From positions 13,583 through 77,582 of the forward strand of contig DDZZ01000010.1 of NCBI GenBank assembly GCA_002346535.1: a stretch of DNA of 64,000 nt, in the 5' to 3' direction. The notes below the pieces were generated by a model that searched no databases, was not told the DNA's origin, and saw only the letters and a program-made list of their open reading frames with translations. Source of the stretch: Opitutales bacterium UBA2995 (GTDB taxonomy: Bacteria; Verrucomicrobiota; Verrucomicrobiia; Opitutales; UBA2995). Position numbers and translations under genes: made by a program. Shown one piece after another: positions 8,619 through 17,922 of this stretch; positions within the stretch are counted from its first letter, which is position 1; every line of letters starts with the position of its first letter.

Positions 8619-9833
8619 CTAGTTCCGATAAGCTGAGTGACGTAAAATCAACAGGCTCAGACATCCGATTGCAATGATAACACCTGATACGTAGCCCACA
8701 AAAGCGGGACTCGTTTTACTCAATAACCAGTATCCAAAAATGGGTGCCACGATGCCGCGAATACCGTTCAGGATTGAGAAGGCGCTGATATAATCGGCAA
8801 CTTCGTCTTTCCCGACAACCTTGGTCAGCCACAGTGAGTTTAGAACTTTTTGGGCTCCGAATGCCATTCCGAAGATAGCCATTCCTCCGAGCATCAGAAA
8901 ATAATTGCTCGTCAGAAAATAGGGTAGAATACCAAGGACTATAAGGACTCCCATGACGGATTGAATAGACTCGACGCGCATAAGGTCAAACATCCTTCCC
9001 CATATTCGATTAGTAACAAGCGATACGGTTAGCGGTATTATGGCCACGAGCAGGCTGATTTCTGTGTTGGATAATTTCATTCCGTATCGTTCGTTACCTG
9101 CGTATTCTATCCGCATTGGCCAGGCCATGAGATTTCCAAATTCTATGAGTAACCAAAAAATAGCCAATTTACTAAAGCGGGGGTTTTTCCAGAAGAGACT
9201 TAACGTGTGGTAGGGGAAACGACTTGTTGGTTTTGTCAGGATTTCAGAAGGGATTCGGTAGTAGGAATAAGAAGCGGAAAAATAGGCCGTTCCTGCAATG
9301 GCGAGAATCCATATGTAGTTGTCTAGATTCTGGTCCATGAGAACTCCAAACAGTTGGGATACTACCAGAAAAGCGAATCCTTGAATCATTGCTGTTGTAC
9401 CGACCCATTTTCCGCGCCTCAGAGGGTGGTAGTTTTCAACCAAAATTTTGGGTAACAATGTGAATCCTTGAACTCCGATCAACATGGTCATTGTCAATGC
9501 AATGACAAACTGATTGGCTGATTGGGCAAATATGCTGACAATGAATAAGACTCCGGTTATAAAGGTATAAAGGCTACATGCGTTATTGCTTCGCATGCGA
9601 AGCGAGGAAACAATCCATAAGAAAAGAGGCATTAAAAACATGCCGATCCAGACTCCTGCTGCCAGGATACTTTTTTGAGTGCTTGAAGCGTCGAAGATAC
9701 GAATGGCAATCAGAAGAACAAAAATCCCATATACAGGTTCAATGATCCCCCCGGAGAGGCTCCTGAAGCGATCCCAGAAATAGGTGACTCCCTCATGGGG
9801 ATGGGAATCTTGACCTTTAGATAGATCAGACAC
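8619..9833 (-). CDS. MFS transporter
   Basis: A 404-residue major facilitator superfamily protein with about 12 hydrophobic helices, the first starting near residue 32 after a polar N-terminus with FWDRFRSLSGG. It is unrelated in detail to the carrier at 748-2247 and lacks the long C-terminal loop. The helix 6-7 connector contains LTKPTSRFPYHTLSLFWKNP. GIRGIVAPIFGYWLL near residue 365 is a typical helix 11 region. The substrate is unknown. It is divergent from the PQQ dehydrogenase gene, and an unusual palindromic element lies just upstream of its start (9878-9964). Confidence 0.8.
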   Translation of the reverse strand: MSDLSKGQDSHPHEGVTYFWDRFRSLSGGIIEPVYGIFVLLIAIRIFDASSTQKSILAAGVWIGMFLMPLFLWIVSSLRMRSNNACSLYTFITGVLFIVSIFAQSANQFVIALTMTMLIGVQGFTLLPKILVENYHPLRRGKWVGTTAMIQGFAFLVVSQLFGVLMDQNLDNYIWILAIAGTAYFSASYSYYRIPSEILTKPTSRFPYHTLSLFWKNPRFSKLAIFWLLIEFGNLMAWPMRIEYAGNERYGMKLSNTEISLLVAIIPLTVSLVTNRIWGRMFDLMRVESIQSVMGVLIVLGILPYFLTSNYFLMLGGMAIFGMAFGAQKVLNSLWLTKVVGKDEVADYISAFSILNGIRGIVAPIFGYWLLSKTSPAFVGYVSGVIIAIGCLSLLILRHSAYRN

Positions 9834-9877
9834 GTTTAGTGTGTTGTATTATAGATTCCTTAACAAAATGCGAGATC

Positions 9878-9964
9878 GGCGTGTGGCTACTGGCAAGGCT
9901 GCTATCTTGCATTAGGGCTGGTGCCCCATGTTCGAGCAGCGAAGGCCGGCAGTAGTCGTACGCC
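9878..9964. repeat. Long imperfect palindrome, about 87 bases
   Basis: The left arm at 9878-9903 (GGCGTGTGGCTACTGGC, then AAGGCTGCT) pairs imperfectly with the right arm at 9935-9964, whose reverse complement begins GGCGTACGACTACTGCC and ends CGCTGCT. The central part contains a small nested hairpin GGGC-TGGT-GCCC. The block is visibly GC-richer than its surroundings. It lies between divergent start codons and has no T-run, so it is not a simple terminator. It could be a structured leader, a regulatory site or a palindromic mobile element. Confidence 0.6.
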
Positions 9965-10179
9965 GCCTCATCAGCAGGGCAAACGGTTTTTCTGGCAACC
10001 AGTATTGGATCGAGTCGCCAGGGTCTTTAGACTCAAGCGACACACACCGTCTTTGGGAGGTGCAAAAATCGCTATAGCATCTTGGCAAGTTATTTTTAAT
10101 ACACCACACCAATTGAAATAAGAAGGATTGATTGAGGAGGATGGCTTATGATTCAATGCTTCTTTATTTAGGTCAAACT

Positions 10180-11604
10180 ATGAATTTTATCCTGTCTCTG
10201 GTTTTTGTTGGCTTGTTGTTGGCCTGCACCGCTCTCGCCCAAGAAGATAAAACTCCAGTTATTGATGCAGGCAAATTATACGAGACTTATTGTGCTGCTT
10301 GCCACGGTATCAATATGGAAGGGGCGCAACACACACCGCTCCGAAAAGACAATTGGGCTTATGGCCGAGACCGGTTGCGCATGTATCGCAGTGTGATGTT
10401 TGGAATTCCCAATACAGACATGATTCCCTGGTCGCAGTTACTGACTGAAGAGCAAGGCTATGCTTTGGTGGACTATATTATCGAAAGTCAGGATTCACCG
10501 CCGAATGCCGAAAGGGAATTGCCGACACAGCTAAAGACACGGGACTATTTGATAAAAGTGGAAACTGTTGTGGTCGAAGGATTTAATTCATCTCCGTGGA
10601 GCCTTGAATTTATTGATGAAAGACGTGCATTGGTGACTGAGCGCCGCGGTGGGCTTCGATGGATTGTTGATGGCAAACTGGATCCGCAACCGATTGAAGG
10701 GGTTCCGGCAACGACACAATACGGCGATTCCGGCTTTTACGATTTGGAGATCCATCCGGATTATAAAAGCAACGGTTGGATCTATTTTAGCCATGTCCAT
10801 CCGCTGGGAGACGGTTCGACACGAGATACTCCCGCTATGACACGCGTCATACGCGGTCGAGTAGAGGGACACCATTGGGTTGATCAGGAAGTCATTTTTC
10901 AACTCGATGATGCTCGGCATTTCGTCCAGGGAACGCGTTGGGGCTCGCGTATGTTGTTCGACATGCATGGCTATCTATATTTTTCCATTGGTGATATCGG
11001 CAGAAATGACGACGTTCAGCAGCTTCAATTTCCTGCCGGAAAATCCTATCGGATATTTCCAGATGGATCGATTCCTCCCGATAATCCTTTCGTAGGGGTC
11101 GAAGGTGGCATCGAGGAAATTTTTACTATCGGTAACCGTAATATTCAGGGCTTGGCACAACATCCAGTGACCGGTGTAATTTGGGCTACCGAACACGGTC
11201 CCTTGGGTGGTGATGAACTCAATATTTTGCAGAAAGGGAATAATTACGGATGGCCGGTCATTACTCACGGGCTTCAGTACACCGGAGACCGCGTATCACC
11301 CTTAACTCATAAAGAAGGGATGGAGCAACCCGTTAAATTTTGGACACCTTCGCCCGCACTCAGCGCAATAGAATTTTATACAGGCCACCTATTTCCAAAG
11401 TGGAAAAACAATGCCTTCGTAGCCACTTTGGCTTTTGAGGAAATCAAACGACTCAATCTTGGAAAGACAAGAGTCATGTCGGAAGAGGTAATCATGAAAA
11501 ACCACGGCAGACTTCGAGATATAAAGACGGGTCCAGAAGGAGGCATATGGGTCGTCTTGAATAATCCTCATTCAGTTATTCGATTGATTCCACAAGATAT
11601 TTAA
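10180..11604 (+). CDS. Cytochrome c-PQQ sugar dehydrogenase fusion
   Basis: A 474-residue exported protein. It has a signal peptide (residues about 1-20, ending ALAQ), then a cytochrome c domain with CAACH at 38-42 and likely Met ligand in the NTDMIPW region. A six-bladed propeller of the soluble aldose dehydrogenase (GDH-B/YliI) type follows. Landmarks are SLEFIDERRALVTERRGGLR, YGDSGFYDLEIHPDY, RWGSRMLF, IGNRNIQGLAQHP and EHGPLGGDELN (from about 338). Periplasmic oxidation of a sugar with electrons passed to the fused haem is expected. The frame is open further upstream (TTG 10132, ATG 10141), but ATG 10180 gives a clean signal peptide. A symporter gene follows 21 bases downstream. Confidence 0.85.
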   Translation: MNFILSLVFVGLLLACTALAQEDKTPVIDAGKLYETYCAACHGINMEGAQHTPLRKDNWAYGRDRLRMYRSVMFGIPNTDMIPWSQLLTEEQGYALVDYIIESQDSPPNAERELPTQLKTRDYLIKVETVVVEGFNSSPWSLEFIDERRALVTERRGGLRWIVDGKLDPQPIEGVPATTQYGDSGFYDLEIHPDYKSNGWIYFSHVHPLGDGSTRDTPAMTRVIRGRVEGHHWVDQEVIFQLDDARHFVQGTRWGSRMLFDMHGYLYFSIGDIGRNDDVQQLQFPAGKSYRIFPDGSIPPDNPFVGVEGGIEEIFTIGNRNIQGLAQHPVTGVIWATEHGPLGGDELNILQKGNNYGWPVITHGLQYTGDRVSPLTHKEGMEQPVKFWTPSPALSAIEFYTGHLFPKWKNNAFVATLAFEEIKRLNLGKTRVMSEEVIMKNHGRLRDIKTGPEGGIWVVLNNPHSVIRLIPQDI

Positions 11605-11625
11605 TTTCCAATACCTCCACTTGTT

Positions 11626-13362
11626 GTGACAATTTACACCATAACCGTTCTGCTTAGCGTACTTGCCTATATCGCTGTCGGTAACTACGCGGGTAGAAAA
11701 GTAAAGGGTCTCGAAGACTATTTTGTGGTAGGCCGCCAGGCGCCGACCATACTGATTGTTGGTACGCTCGTCGCCAGTTTTTTGAGCACCAACACCTTTC
11801 TTGGAGAGGCTGGATTGGTTTACGGATTTGTTGCTGGGGGAAGAATACTTGGACCATCCCTGGTAGTTGCCGGTTACATTTATGGCGCCTTGTACTTTGG
11901 TCGTTATTTGCGACGCAGCCGATCCCTGACGGTTGCGCAGTATTTTGCTGATCGATTCGATAGCCGCCGGGTTCAGGTAATAGCGGGTATCACGGTATTT
12001 GTGGGGATTGGATTTTATTTAATAGCAGTAACTCAGGGTGTAGCGGTGATTCTATCCGATCTGACGGCTCTCTCATATAGGCAAGGACTCATCGTCGCCT
12101 GGGCCAGTTATACTTCTTTCACCCTCTATTCAGGGTCTCGAGGAGTCGTTCTCACGGACACGATGATGTTCTTCCTGTTCTCCACCATTACGGTGGCCGC
12201 CATGCTATTTATTTTTGACGAGCATGGAGGATGGGTTGCTTCAGTAGGCAAGCTAACGTTTCTCCAGGAAAAACCTAGTTTAATGACCTGGCATGGTATG
12301 GTTGGACCGGGAGAACGGTGGGAAACTCCCGCCGAATTCTTGATCTGGTTAATTATCATTGGTATTGCGTGGAGTTTCGTTACGGCCATCAGCCCCTGGC
12401 AATCCAGTCGCTATTTAATGGCGAAAGATGAACATGTTGTGCTGAGATCAGCCTGCATTGCCGGGATTGCTATTCCATTGATTCAGACGATGGTATACGC
12501 CGCGGCTGTTACAGTAAATCTCAGTGATGCGAACATTGTACCTAAGGAACGGGCTCTGATTTGGGCAGCGCAATATATAATTCCACCGTTATTTGGTGCT
12601 TTGGTGATTGCAGGTTTGGTAGCTGCTGCGCTGTCTTCGGCAACGACCTTCCTCTCCTTGATCGGGTTTAACGTAAGTAACGACATCATTCAATTCAAGC
12701 ATACGAAACCTGAAAACCAATTGAAATTTAGCCGGCAGATGATGTTGATGGTGAGTATTATTGCATTGGTGGTCTGCCTTTCTATCGAGCAGGAATTGTT
12801 TTGGCTGACTTACTTTGCAGGGACAATGTTTGCTTCTGCCTGGGGGCCGGTTGCTTTTATGAGTGTGTGGAGCGATCGCATTACTGCGAGTGCTGCTTTT
12901 TGGGGAATCACAACAGGATTCCTCGGAAATGCTATCCCCAAGCTTTTCGTAACTATGGGATTGTTAAAACTTCCTGTTTACATGGATCCCGTTCTCATTG
13001 GTGCTGTTATTAGTCTTTCTGTGGTGATAATTGTCTCTCTCAACACTGAGGTGACTGAAAAGGAACGTACCTACCGGTTACACCTACTGAAAACACCCGA
13101 AGAGGAATTCAATGATAAGGCGACCAACAAAACGGTAAAATTCGGCTTTGCCCTGATTATTTTCGGAATCGTTAAAGCTGCGATTCTTGTTTATTTCTAC
13201 GTGGTGCCTTATTTCCGTGCATTGCATCCGACTGGTCAGATGCTGGCCAAAGACTGGTGGAGCGGGGAGGCTTGGTTCGCCTATTCCTGGTCGATCCTTT
13301 ACGGGATACTTGGCTGCCTTGTCGTTTTTGGAGTGCGGAAGTTTTACAGACAACAGTCCTGA
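11626..13362 (+). CDS. Sodium:solute symporter (SSS family)
   Basis: A 578-residue membrane protein with about 13-14 helices of the LeuT-fold SSS family (PutP/SGLT-like). Typical features are NYAGRKVKGLEDYFVVGRQA near residues 20-40, FLSTNTFLGEAGLVY around 55-70, and the helix 8 region SSATTFLSLIGFNVSNDI (about 340-357), which carries Na+-site Ser/Thr. It starts at GTG 11626, only 21 bases after the PQQ dehydrogenase stop, so the two are probably one transcript. That suggests import of the same sugar or its oxidation product. The C-terminal 80 residues contain two extra hydrophobic stretches. Substrate is not readable from sequence. Confidence 0.85.
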   Translation: MTIYTITVLLSVLAYIAVGNYAGRKVKGLEDYFVVGRQAPTILIVGTLVASFLSTNTFLGEAGLVYGFVAGGRILGPSLVVAGYIYGALYFGRYLRRSRSLTVAQYFADRFDSRRVQVIAGITVFVGIGFYLIAVTQGVAVILSDLTALSYRQGLIVAWASYTSFTLYSGSRGVVLTDTMMFFLFSTITVAAMLFIFDEHGGWVASVGKLTFLQEKPSLMTWHGMVGPGERWETPAEFLIWLIIIGIAWSFVTAISPWQSSRYLMAKDEHVVLRSACIAGIAIPLIQTMVYAAAVTVNLSDANIVPKERALIWAAQYIIPPLFGALVIAGLVAAALSSATTFLSLIGFNVSNDIIQFKHTKPENQLKFSRQMMLMVSIIALVVCLSIEQELFWLTYFAGTMFASAWGPVAFMSVWSDRITASAAFWGITTGFLGNAIPKLFVTMGLLKLPVYMDPVLIGAVISLSVVIIVSLNTEVTEKERTYRLHLLKTPEEEFNDKATNKTVKFGFALIIFGIVKAAILVYFYVVPYFRALHPTGQMLAKDWWSGEAWFAYSWSILYGILGCLVVFGVRKFYRQQS

Positions 13363-13725
13363 CGACTTCAGCTTAAAAAAGATTAAATATTCCTCATGCC
13401 TTAGTGTGTCAATTTTCTGAATACTAATTGAGCCCAGAGAATGGCTACTATCGTCATGACGATGTTGATAATCGCCAGTTGCGCCTAGCATTCGGTGCAG
13501 GAGTTCCGCAGAATTTAGACCGATGAATGCAAGAATTAGGTTTGTCGAGTATTAGCCGCCAAAAGATTGAAATCTTTCGGGTGATTTATGTTAGTCCTAG
13601 TTACCCAAAGGAGGATCAATAGATCATTTCTTGATTCTACGGTGAAAAATTCCAATAAGTCGTTCGAATTTGCTAGGCTAATGTTTGGGAGATCAATAAC
13701 CTGCCTGAAATTCTTTTTTGGTTTA
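13363..13725. other. Intergenic region before the large dehydrogenase
   Basis: 363 bases. The frame of the next gene is open back to ATG 13588, but that extension (RRINRSFLDSTVKNSNKSFE and on) is unlike a signal sequence. I therefore treat it as leader. No terminator for the symporter transcript or clear promoter was found. Confidence 0.4.
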
Positions 13726-16700
13726 ATGCACAAAAATATTATCAACATATATATAAAAACGTTTATATTAACGTTTTTTGTTATTTTCACAGTTCAGGGT
13801 GGATTAGCTGATTCCAATAACCCGCCTCTAGGCATTAGTGAGGCGAGTGTCGAAAGCGGCAAAAAGCATCGAATAGTATATGTCGGAAATACCCTCATGT
13901 CACATGCTTCAAAATACGGTTTTTTAGAGGCGGCCCTCACAACCCGGTGGCCGGCTATTGATGTCACTTTTCGCAATCTCGGTTGGCCGGGCGACGACGT
14001 TTTTGGTATCGCTCGATCTCAATTTGGTTCGCCACAAAATACGCAATCCTGGCAACCCCCAAAAGACCGGGAACAGGACTATGGTTACGAGGTCCTTTTG
14101 GAGCAGATCAATGACGCCCAACCGACAGTGATTATTGTTGGTTACGGTTCAAATGCCGCCTTTGACAAAACAGATGTTGGATTTGAAGACTTTAAGGGCG
14201 GTTATGGCCGATTGCTTAATGCACTGTCAGATACCCAGGCTAAACTCATTCTTCTGACACCTCCCCAGCAGGAAAATACCCTTTTAAATCCAGATGTTTC
14301 AGACCGTAATGATCGCTTGGCGCAAGTTTCTGATTTCATTTTACAGCAAGGGGAAATCCGGGATTTTCAAGTGATTGATTTGTTCAAAAACTTAAGGGCT
14401 TCTAATTCAGGAAATCCCATAACGGAGAATGGTGTTCATCTGAATGAAGAAGGGTACAGGCTGTTTGCATCCCTTGTTGCTCAATCGCTCGATGCGGATT
14501 TAGAATGGGAGATTGAAATGGACAGCACGGGAGCTGTTATTAATACTATTGGAACAAGTTTAGCTAAACTGGAAATTCAGGAGGATCGAATCCGATGGGA
14601 ACTTATAGATGCAACCCTGCCTCCTGCGGTTGGACCTGAGGGACGAGTATTAAAGGTACATGGCTTGCCACCTGAAAATGGTTACCGACTCAAGATTGAC
14701 GGAAAAGAAGTGGCGATTGCGGACGGAGGTAGCTGGGGCCAAGGTATCGTTATCGATAAAGGTCCCGAATTTGATCAGACGAAAATATTGACAACGACTG
14801 TCTTTGAAAAGAACAGCTTATATTATCAGAAGCTTCGGCCTCTCAATGAAACTTACATTTTTTTATTTCGCCGATACGAAATGGGCCACCTGTCGTATGA
14901 AGTAGATGATTTGGACCGCATGACTCGCGAACGGGACGAGCAAATTGCCTACCAGAAAATTCCTAGGCCGCATCGTTACGAATTAGAGAGAGTAACTCCC
15001 TGGAGTCCTCCTCGGGACTATCCGGATCATGAAGTACCAGATTTTATCCCCGATCCGGATATATCGGAAGAGCTGGCCTCTTTTACTTTGGCCGATGGAT
15101 TCGAGATAAACCTGTTTGCTTCCGATCCAGCGATTGTAAATCCGATTAATATCAATTGGGATACTCAGGGACGGCTTTGGGTGTCCACAAGCTCGACGTA
15201 TCCACACATTAAACCCGGAAATATACCGAATGACCGCATTGTCATTCTTGAAGATACCACTGGAGATGGCCGCGCCGATAAATCCACTGTCTTTGCGGAC
15301 GGATTAATCATTCCTCAATCCGTAATGCCCATTCCCGGTGGAGCCTACGTTTGCAGTTCTACTGAATTCTTGCATCTGATCGACACCGACGGTGACGACT
15401 TCGCGGACGAACGTCGTGTGGTCTTTGCCGGCTTCGGCAACGCGGATGTTCATCATATGATCCACGGGTTACGCTGGAGTCCTTGGGGTGAGATTTATTT
15501 CATGCAGTCCATATACATCAACACGTACCTGGAAACTGCTTGGGGCCAGCGTAGGTTGAATGGAAGCGGTTTCTGGAGATTCAGGCCTGAAACCGAGGAG
15601 CTAGAGGTTTACACACGTGGCATGGTCAATCCCTGGGGAATTGTGTTCGACCGTTGGGGACAAAGTTATGCAACTGACGGAGCCGGAGGCGATGGAGTCT
15701 ACTACCTATACCCGGGCGCGGCATTTAGAACAGCAGTGGGTGCTGATCGGATATTAAACGGAATGAATCCTGGTAAGCCTAAAGCGACTGGGGCTGAAAT
15801 TATTTCCGGCCGCCATTTTCCGGACTCCTACAAAGATAGTGTCATTATGACAGATTTCCGTGCTAATCGTGTCGTGCGGTACCAGAAAGAGGAATACAAG
15901 AGTGGTTATAAAGCTCAAGAAGTTGAGACATTGATTTATTCCAGCCACCGGTCTTTCCGTCCGGTCGATTTAAAGATGGGTCCCGATGGAGCGCTTTATA
16001 TTGCCGATTGGTACAACCCGATCATCGATCATGGCGAGGTCGATTTCCACCATCCGCTTCGAGACAAATCACACGGGCGAATATGGAGAATGGTGGCCAA
16101 GGATCGGCCCTTGGTAAAAAAACCTAGGATTCCAGGATCCACCAATGAAGAATTGTTCGATTTGTTGGATTCGCCTGAAACCTGGACCGTGGAGCAGGTC
16201 CGCCGAGAACTTGCCAGTCGTTCCCAGGAGGAAGTATTAAATGGAATTTCAAGTTGGCTTTCTGGTTTGTCTAATAGCGACGCTGCTTTTGACCAGAAAC
16301 GCTTGGAAGGACTGTGGCTCCATGCGGCTTTTCGATCGGAAAATAAAGGTCTTCTTAAAGCAGTATTAAATTCTGCAGATCACCATGCTCGGGCGGCCGC
16401 TGTTCGGTTGGCTTCACTCTATTACTCAAGCGACCCTGAAATTCAGAATCTTTTGTTTAATGCTGCTATAGACGATCACCCACAAGTCCGCTTGGAAGCG
16501 GTTAACGCCCTGCGTAAATTAAATACTCTGGACGCTGTTAATGCCGCAATGGTCGCTCTGGATTATCCGGTGGATGAAGATCTTGACTATGCTCTTTGGT
16601 TAACAGCAAGGAATTTGCAACATTTATGGTTGCCTGGGTTGAAGGCCAAGAAAACGGCTTTTGAAAGCAAAGCCAACCGCCTGATCTTTGCACTCGGGGC

Positions 16701-17904
16701 CTCTAATGATCCCGATGCAATTGAACCCATGGTGGAACTGTGCAAAAGCGGTCAAATCAAAGGTGGAGAATTGTGGAAAGCACAAAAGATTATTGCAGAC
16801 CTGGGAGACGTGAAATCACTGGCTTACCTGGTAGAGGCGGCAACCAAACAAAAGGATGCCGAGTTGCTCCAAGCACTTGCTGATAGTCAGAACAGCAATA
16901 TACCATACAACTCCGATCTAATTGTTGGCCTGATAGTCGATCGAAAAGCCGAACTAAGGGTGGAGGCCTTGCGCTTGGCAGGAAAGTGGCGGATCGGAAG
17001 CGCGACGAAAAACGCGCTTCGAAGAGCGCATGAACGATCCGCTTCCATGAATGAACGATTTGAGGCAGCCAGAACTCTGATCGCACTTGATCAAATAAAT
17101 GAGGTTAGGTCTTTAACCGGTTCCAGTTTTGGTGTCGGTGTTCGAATTGCAGCACTATGTGCGCTCGTTCCAACCGATGTATCGCTAGCGACAGACGTGG
17201 CTGCTCAAATTTTGCAATCGATTCGTGATACTGACCAAATCTTGTTCTTGTTTACCGAAATCGTCAGGCACCATGCCGGACCGCCCACGCTTACTAAAGC
17301 TTTAGAGGGCTTAAAATTAAAGGAACCGGTTGCTCAGATCGGCATAAATGTAGCCCAATCCTCCGGGCGCGATTTGAGCGAGCTGATTCAACAACTGCAA
17401 ATTTCAGGGTCCCTTTCATCTCAAAATAAACCGCTTTCAAGCATTTCTCTAAAAAGTACTGCGTCCGAAGCCCTTGAGGAAGGGGATCCCATTAGGGGTA
17501 AAGCCATCTATGAGAGGCAGGAATTAGCGTGCATAAGTTGTCATGCCATCGGTGGTGAAGGTGGACTTGTCGGTCCGGATTTGGGATCAATTGGTGCTTT
17601 TATGACCCCGGAAGGAATTCTGGAATCACTTATTAGCCCCAGTACAACCATTAAACAAGGCTACGAAACGGTGCTGATCACGTTGAGTAACGATGAAATG
17701 GTGAGCGGCACTTTGCAGCGAAGAACGGTTAATTCGGCATTGGTTCGCGACGTTACAGGCGCTTCTCGCGCTATCCCTTTAGACAATATAAAACATCTGG
17801 ATACAAGTCCGATTTCGCTTATGCCTCCGGGGCTCACGGCGAATCTGCAATCGGATGAGTTGAGAGATCTCGTAAGCTTTTTAAGAAGTTTAGGAAAAGA
17901 ATAG
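13726..17904 (+). CDS. PVC-type membrane-bound dehydrogenase: SGNH, propeller, HEAT and cytochrome c
   Basis: A 1392-residue exported protein with several domains. The signal peptide covers residues about 8-28. An SGNH/GDSL-like domain (about 40-265) opens with VYVGNTLMSHASKYGF, where GNTL replaces the Ser-bearing GDS block, and ends with NGVHLNEEGYR (235-245). A beta-propeller dehydrogenase domain (about 450-840, TIGR02604 type) has NWDTQGRLWV, RIVILEDTTGDG, VHHMIHGLRWSPWG and GPDGALYIADWYNPIIDHGE. HEAT-like repeats cover about 850-1200. A C-terminal haem domain (TIGR02603 type) has CISCH at 1269-1273 and a late Met in LMPPGL. The start at ATG 13726 is chosen because it puts the signal sequence at the N-terminus. 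Such proteins are thought to oxidise sugars or alcohols in the periplasm; the substrate is unknown. Confidence 0.85.
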   Translation: MHKNIINIYIKTFILTFFVIFTVQGGLADSNNPPLGISEASVESGKKHRIVYVGNTLMSHASKYGFLEAALTTRWPAIDVTFRNLGWPGDDVFGIARSQFGSPQNTQSWQPPKDREQDYGYEVLLEQINDAQPTVIIVGYGSNAAFDKTDVGFEDFKGGYGRLLNALSDTQAKLILLTPPQQENTLLNPDVSDRNDRLAQVSDFILQQGEIRDFQVIDLFKNLRASNSGNPITENGVHLNEEGYRLFASLVAQSLDADLEWEIEMDSTGAVINTIGTSLAKLEIQEDRIRWELIDATLPPAVGPEGRVLKVHGLPPENGYRLKIDGKEVAIADGGSWGQGIVIDKGPEFDQTKILTTTVFEKNSLYYQKLRPLNETYIFLFRRYEMGHLSYEVDDLDRMTRERDEQIAYQKIPRPHRYELERVTPWSPPRDYPDHEVPDFIPDPDISEELASFTLADGFEINLFASDPAIVNPININWDTQGRLWVSTSSTYPHIKPGNIPNDRIVILEDTTGDGRADKSTVFADGLIIPQSVMPIPGGAYVCSSTEFLHLIDTDGDDFADERRVVFAGFGNADVHHMIHGLRWSPWGEIYFMQSIYINTYLETAWGQRRLNGSGFWRFRPETEELEVYTRGMVNPWGIVFDRWGQSYATDGAGGDGVYYLYPGAAFRTAVGADRILNGMNPGKPKATGAEIISGRHFPDSYKDSVIMTDFRANRVVRYQKEEYKSGYKAQEVETLIYSSHRSFRPVDLKMGPDGALYIADWYNPIIDHGEVDFHHPLRDKSHGRIWRMVAKDRPLVKKPRIPGSTNEELFDLLDSPETWTVEQVRRELASRSQEEVLNGISSWLSGLSNSDAAFDQKRLEGLWLHAAFRSENKGLLKAVLNSADHHARAAAVRLASLYYSSDPEIQNLLFNAAIDDHPQVRLEAVNALRKLNTLDAVNAAMVALDYPVDEDLDYALWLTARNLQHLWLPGLKAKKTAFESKANRLIFALGASNDPDAIEPMVELCKSGQIKGGELWKAQKIIADLGDVKSLAYLVEAATKQKDAELLQALADSQNSNIPYNSDLIVGLIVDRKAELRVEALRLAGKWRIGSATKNALRRAHERSASMNERFEAARTLIALDQINEVRSLTGSSFGVGVRIAALCALVPTDVSLATDVAAQILQSIRDTDQILFLFTEIVRHHAGPPTLTKALEGLKLKEPVAQIGINVAQSSGRDLSELIQQLQISGSLSSQNKPLSSISLKSTASEALEEGDPIRGKAIYERQELACISCHAIGGEGGLVGPDLGSIGAFMTPEGILESLISPSTTIKQGYETVLITLSNDEMVSGTLQRRTVNSALVRDVTGASRAIPLDNIKHLDTSPISLMPPGLTANLQSDELRDLVSFLRSLGKE
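13755..13778. repeat. Perfect 9-bp inverted repeat in the signal-peptide region
   Basis: AAAAACGTT and AACGTTTTT are separated by TATATT. The repeat lies 29 bases after the chosen ATG, inside codons for the signal peptide. It could fold in the mRNA near the ribosome start, or be a dyad for a DNA-binding protein if translation starts elsewhere. It may also be chance in AT-rich codons. Confidence 0.4.
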
Positions 17905-17922
17905 CTCAATTAACTGAAACTT

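Noticed and set aside
9921..10121. Plus and minus 66-residue frames around the long palindrome
   Set aside because: Both arise from the GC-rich palindromic block; the translations have no recognisable pattern.
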